DNA from: Clostridia bacterium
Lineage (GTDB): Bacteria > Bacillota_E > RBS10-35 > JAJYVN01
Assembly: GCA_027335515.1 (NCBI GenBank)
Contig: DAHWHT010000009.1
Coordinates: forward strand, 1 to 16,802
Direction of reading: 5' to 3'
DNA length: 16,802 nucleotides
Shown here piece after piece: positions 14,130 to 16,802 of this stretch (position 1 is its first letter; every line of letters begins with the position of its first letter). The translations under genes and the position numbers were made by a program. Below the pieces are notes generated by a model. That model worked only from the letters and a program-made list of their open reading frames with translations, was not told where the DNA came from and searched no databases.

Positions 14130-15526
14130 CGCGGATCACTCCTCACATGTCCGGCACCGGAACCGCCGCTTGCGGGCGGCGGCGCCACGCGCGTCACCGG
14201 CAGCAGCTTGCGGGCGGCGGGCGGGCGGGCGGCCGGACCGAGCCGCGCCCCATCCACGGCCAACTGGATGGCGGCGGCGGCCACTTCGACGGCCGGACGT
14301 TCCTCCGCCAGTTCCTGGGCCAAATCCAGGAACCCCGAGAGGTTGCCGGCCAACGCCTCCTGCAACTGGCGCCGCACCGAATTGCGCAGCCCCTGCGCCA
14401 ACTCGGCCGCAGTCGGCAGCGAGCGCCGCTGCATGCGGGCCTGGGTGGCCCGGGCGATCTGCCGCAGCAGGCCCAACTCCCGCGCCGCCACCAACGTCAG
14501 GGCGACACCGCTGCGGCCGGCCCGCCCGGTGCGGCCGATGCGGTGCACGTGGGCCTCCGGCGAGGTGGCCACGTCGTAATTGACGACATGGGTGACACCC
14601 TCGACATCCAGACCGCGCGCGGCCACGTCCGTGGCAATCAGCAAGGAGCGCTCGCCGTCCCGGAAACGGGCCAGCGCCCGCAGCCGCTGCGGCTGGGCCA
14701 TGTCCCCGTGGATGGCGGCGCACGGATAGCCGCGCGCCTGTAGGGCGGCCGCCAATTCGTCCACGCCGCGCTTGGTGCGGCAGAACACGATGGCGCTGCC
14801 CACGTCCTCGACGTCAAGGATGCGGCAGAGCGCCTCACTGCGCTCGATACCCCGCAGTTCGTAGTAGAACTGGGCGATGGACGGCGCCACCATCCGCTCC
14901 GGGGTCGTCTGCACGTGGATGGGCGTGCGCAGGTACCGCTGCGCCAGGCGCCGGATCGGGGGCGGCACCGTCGCCGAAAAGATCGCCGAAAGGCGTTCGG
15001 CGGGTGCGGCCTGCAGGATGGCCTCGATGTCATCGATGAAGCCCATGTCGAGCATCTCGTCGCCCTCGTCCAGCACCAGGGTCTGGATCGACCCGAGTCG
15101 CAGGGTCCCACGCCGCAGGTGGTCCAGCAGCCTCCCGGGCGTGCCCACGACAATATCGGCCCCGGCGCGCAGGGCATGCATCTGCCGCTCGATCGGCTGG
15201 CCGCCGTAGATGGCCGCCTCACGCAGCCCGGTATGGGTGGCGATGCGCGCGATCTCTTCGGCCACCTGCAGCGCCAGTTCCCGCGTCGGGGTCAGCACCA
15301 GCGCCTGCGGGCCGCGCACGTCCGTCAAACACCGCTGCAGAGCCGGGATACCAAAGGCGGCCGTCTTACCCGTACCGGTCTGCGCCTGCCCAATGACATC
15401 CTTGCCGCTGAGCATCAAAGGTATGGTCTGTACTTGAATGGGCGATGGCTCTTCAAATCCCATGTCCGCCAGGGCCTGCAGGATCGGAGCCGTGACTCCC
15501 AAACTCTGAAACGAGGCCTCCGCCAC
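14126..15526 (-). CDS. DEAD-box-family ATP-dependent RNA helicase with DEGD motif II
   Basis: The 466-residue CshA/DeaD-like helicase unwinds or remodels RNA duplexes. Motifs by residue: Q motif FQSLGV ... GFEEPSPIQ (6-31), motif I AQTGTGKT (48-55), Ia PTRELALQ (80-87), GG and TPGR (129-132), motif II LDEGD (152-156), motif III SAT (184-186), [51 protein letters not shown]. Motif II is DEGD, not DEAD. A tail of roughly 120 residues follows the helicase core and carries no recognisable RNA-binding domain. GTG 15526 fits the family N-terminus, with GGGGGTGGA about 6 bases upstream; the TTG one codon earlier is an alternative. It is the first gene of a unit with the cyclophilin. Confidence 0.94.
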   Translation of the reverse strand: MAEASFQSLGVTAPILQALADMGFEEPSPIQVQTIPLMLSGKDVIGQAQTGTGKTAAFGIPALQRCLTDVRGPQALVLTPTRELALQVAEEIARIATHTGLREAAIYGGQPIERQMHALRAGADIVVGTPGRLLDHLRRGTLRLGSIQTLVLDEGDEMLDMGFIDDIEAILQAAPAERLSAIFSATVPPPIRRLAQRYLRTPIHVQTTPERMVAPSIAQFYYELRGIERSEALCRILDVEDVGSAIVFCRTKRGVDELAAALQARGYPCAAIHGDMAQPQRLRALARFRDGERSLLIATDVAARGLDVEGVTHVVNYDVATSPEAHVHRIGRTGRAGRSGVALTLVAARELGLLRQIARATQARMQRRSLPTAAELAQGLRNSVRRQLQEALAGNLSGFLDLAQELAEERPAVEVAAAAIQLAVDGARLGPAARPPAARKLLPVTRVAPPPASGGSGAGHVRSDPR

Positions 15527-16086
15527 CAACCGTCCACCCCCGCACCATCGCACGTCACCCCAGAAACGACCCTCAGCGTACCGTTTACTACGATGAAAAG
15601 CCAGCCGCGACCGCGAGCCGTCGGTGGTCGGCAACCGCGGCCGGCCCGCAACCGTCTCCGAGCGCGCTCGCGGCGGCGTGCGGCCATCGCTACCCGCCAG
15701 CGGCGGCGACGCGCGGCCGAGGTGGGGATACCCGATTCGGGCGGATCCCAACCGGCCCGCGGCGCATACCCCCAAGCCGATGCCGCCGTCGGCGGAAAGA
15801 ATGCCGTAGGCACACACCGTTGGACGCGGCCGCCGGACTTGCTTTCCGTGCACACCGGGCCGCAAGCGGGTGCCGGCGGTCGCTGTGCCTCGGACATCGG
15901 CAGAACCCGGCGCGATCGCCCAGCGGACGCCCGGCCGCAAGTACACGCGGTCGTCTGGAGAACCACGGCCGGTCGAGCCGCGGCCGGCGGGTGCGCTGCT
16001 GTGCGCGCTTCACGTTGGCGCGGACGTCCAAGGACCGGCCTGGGGCACAACGAAGACGCTGGCGGCGACGGAGAGGGGGCGGCGCT
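15527..16086. other. Gap of about 560 bases without a recognisable gene
   Basis: Divergent intergenic region between the helicase and the DinB-like gene. Open frames on both strands are long only because the DNA is GC-rich; their products are Arg/Pro/Ala-rich without domain motifs. An AT-richer patch at about 15577-15602 (reading AAACGGTACGCT on the minus strand) is the likeliest location of the helicase promoter, but no good -35 is visible. I found no tmRNA, RNase P, SRP or riboswitch consensus. A decayed gene or an unrecognised RNA cannot be excluded. Confidence 0.4.
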
Positions 16087-16593
16087 GTGGTCATTGCGAA
16101 AGAGGTCATCGCGTGTGCACGATTGCGCTTGAAGGACATTGGTCTCCGAGTGTCTATTACGGTAGCCCGGCTGTCTCCGGACGACATCGCCTGGAGGCCC
16201 AACACCGCGAGCAACAGCGTTGGCAACCTGGCATTGCATATATGCGGCAACTTGCGACAGCGCCTTCACGTCGGCTTAGGCGGAAGCGAAGACATTCGGG
16301 ATCGAGATGCGGAGTTTTCCGAGAGGGGCCCATGGGACGTCGAGCGGCTGACTCAATACGTTCGAGCGACGTTCGCCGAGGCCGACGCGGTCCTTGCAGA
16401 ATTGCCCACGTCGCGGTTGACGGAAACTCAACCCATTCGTGGCAAGGAAACAACCGTCATAGAAATTCTGAGTCGCGTCACCGCCCATGCCGCGGAACAC
16501 GCTGGTCAGATTATTTTCATCGCGAAACTGCGCATGGGAAGTAGATTTGAGACTCTGTCCATACCCAAACGGTCGCACGAGCGTGATCCGTAA
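16087..16593 (+). CDS. DinB/DUF1572-family putative metalloenzyme
   Basis: The 168-residue protein matches the DinB-like four-helix-bundle superfamily, DUF1572 branch, whose members are small metal-binding proteins of mostly unknown reaction (related to bacillithiol and mycothiol transferases). Three histidines stand at the expected metal positions: His51 in NLALHICGNLRQ, and His134 and His138 in VTAHAAEHAGQIIFI. Other family-like stretches are SPDDIAWRPNTASNSVGN (30-47) and RDRDAEFSERGPW. GTG 16087 is chosen because the match starts at VIAKEVI and GGAGAGGGG (16070-16078) lies just upstream. Its GC content is clearly lower than its neighbours (33/60 at 16201-16260, 35/60 at 16261-16320, versus 49/60 at 12121-12180 in glpD), which hints at later acquisition. 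The substrate is unknown. Confidence 0.85.
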   Translation: MVIAKEVIACARLRLKDIGLRVSITVARLSPDDIAWRPNTASNSVGNLALHICGNLRQRLHVGLGGSEDIRDRDAEFSERGPWDVERLTQYVRATFAEADAVLAELPTSRLTETQPIRGKETTVIEILSRVTAHAAEHAGQIIFIAKLRMGSRFETLSIPKRSHERDP

Positions 16594-16695
16594 TCGCCGC
16601 GTCTTGGAACGGAGAAGGACCAAGGGACGGCGCAGAAGCCGGCACCAACGACACCCCGCGCCGTACATGTTTACTGAACAGCGTAGGAGGGCTGC

Positions 16696-16802
16696 GTGAG
16701 GCGGCGTGAGGTGGAGCACGGCAGGGCGAGAGCGTCCGGGACGGTGGCTGGGGGCGCAGAATCGGCCTGGCCAGTTGGAAATCGGGGCGGTAACGTGGGG
16801 GC
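16696..16802 (+). CDS. Possible start of a gene cut by the right edge
   Basis: GTG 16696 follows AGGAGGG (16685-16691) by four bases and opens a frame without stops to the window end (35 codons, beginning MRRREVEHGRARASG). The RBS is good but the peptide is Arg/Gly-rich and matches nothing I know. A second GTG in another frame (about 16707) also remains open. It may be chance in GC-rich DNA. Confidence 0.22.
   Translation, partial: MRRREVEHGRARASGTVAGGAESAWPVGNRGGNVG

Overview
The window is a GC-rich bacterial chromosome segment packed with housekeeping and metabolic genes. One gene is diagnostic: an alpha/beta-type small acid-soluble spore protein (9571-9786, minus) points to an endospore-forming member of the Bacillota. 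High GC, frequent GTG/TTG starts and strong GGGAGGTGG-type ribosome binding sites fit a high-GC Bacillota lineage (Symbiobacterium/Limnochorda/Thermaerobacter-like). The exact taxon cannot be fixed from sequence alone.

Layout. (1) 1-2823, minus: N-terminal 941 codons of a glutamate synthase large subunit running off the left edge, divergent from a 94-residue protein of unknown function (3035-3319, plus). (2) 5467-3329, minus: a ROK glucokinase followed by a RodA/FtsW glycosyltransferase, a likely operon. (3) 5683-9538, plus: an extended -10 promoter with an overlapping dyad, then tatA, a membrane pyrophosphatase and the ribosome-associated GTPase HflX. (4) 9571-9786, minus: the spore protein. 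(5) 9952-13683, plus: an unknown one-helix membrane protein, then glpK-glpD for glycerol use. (6) 15526-13695, minus: a DEAD-box-type RNA helicase whose stop overlaps the start of a cyclophilin. (7) About 560 bases with no recognisable gene, then a DinB/DUF1572-family gene (16087-16593, plus) of visibly lower GC, and possibly the first codons of another gene at the right edge.

Functionally the genes cover nitrogen assimilation (glutamate synthase), sugar phosphorylation and wall synthesis (glucokinase, RodA), protein export (TatA), proton-motive-force generation from PPi (K+-independent-type H+-PPase), glycerol catabolism (GlpK makes glycerol-3-phosphate, GlpD oxidises it into the quinone pool), ribosome rescue (HflX), RNA remodelling and folding (helicase, cyclophilin), and spore DNA protection.

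I see no phage, transposon, CRISPR array, tRNA or rRNA, and no clear new multi-gene system. The points most worth a second look are at translation starts. HflX appears to begin at ATC, or at an ATG altered by one base. For glpK and hppA, a perfect hairpin sits between a Shine-Dalgarno-like sequence and the start codon. The helicase has DEGD in place of DEAD.
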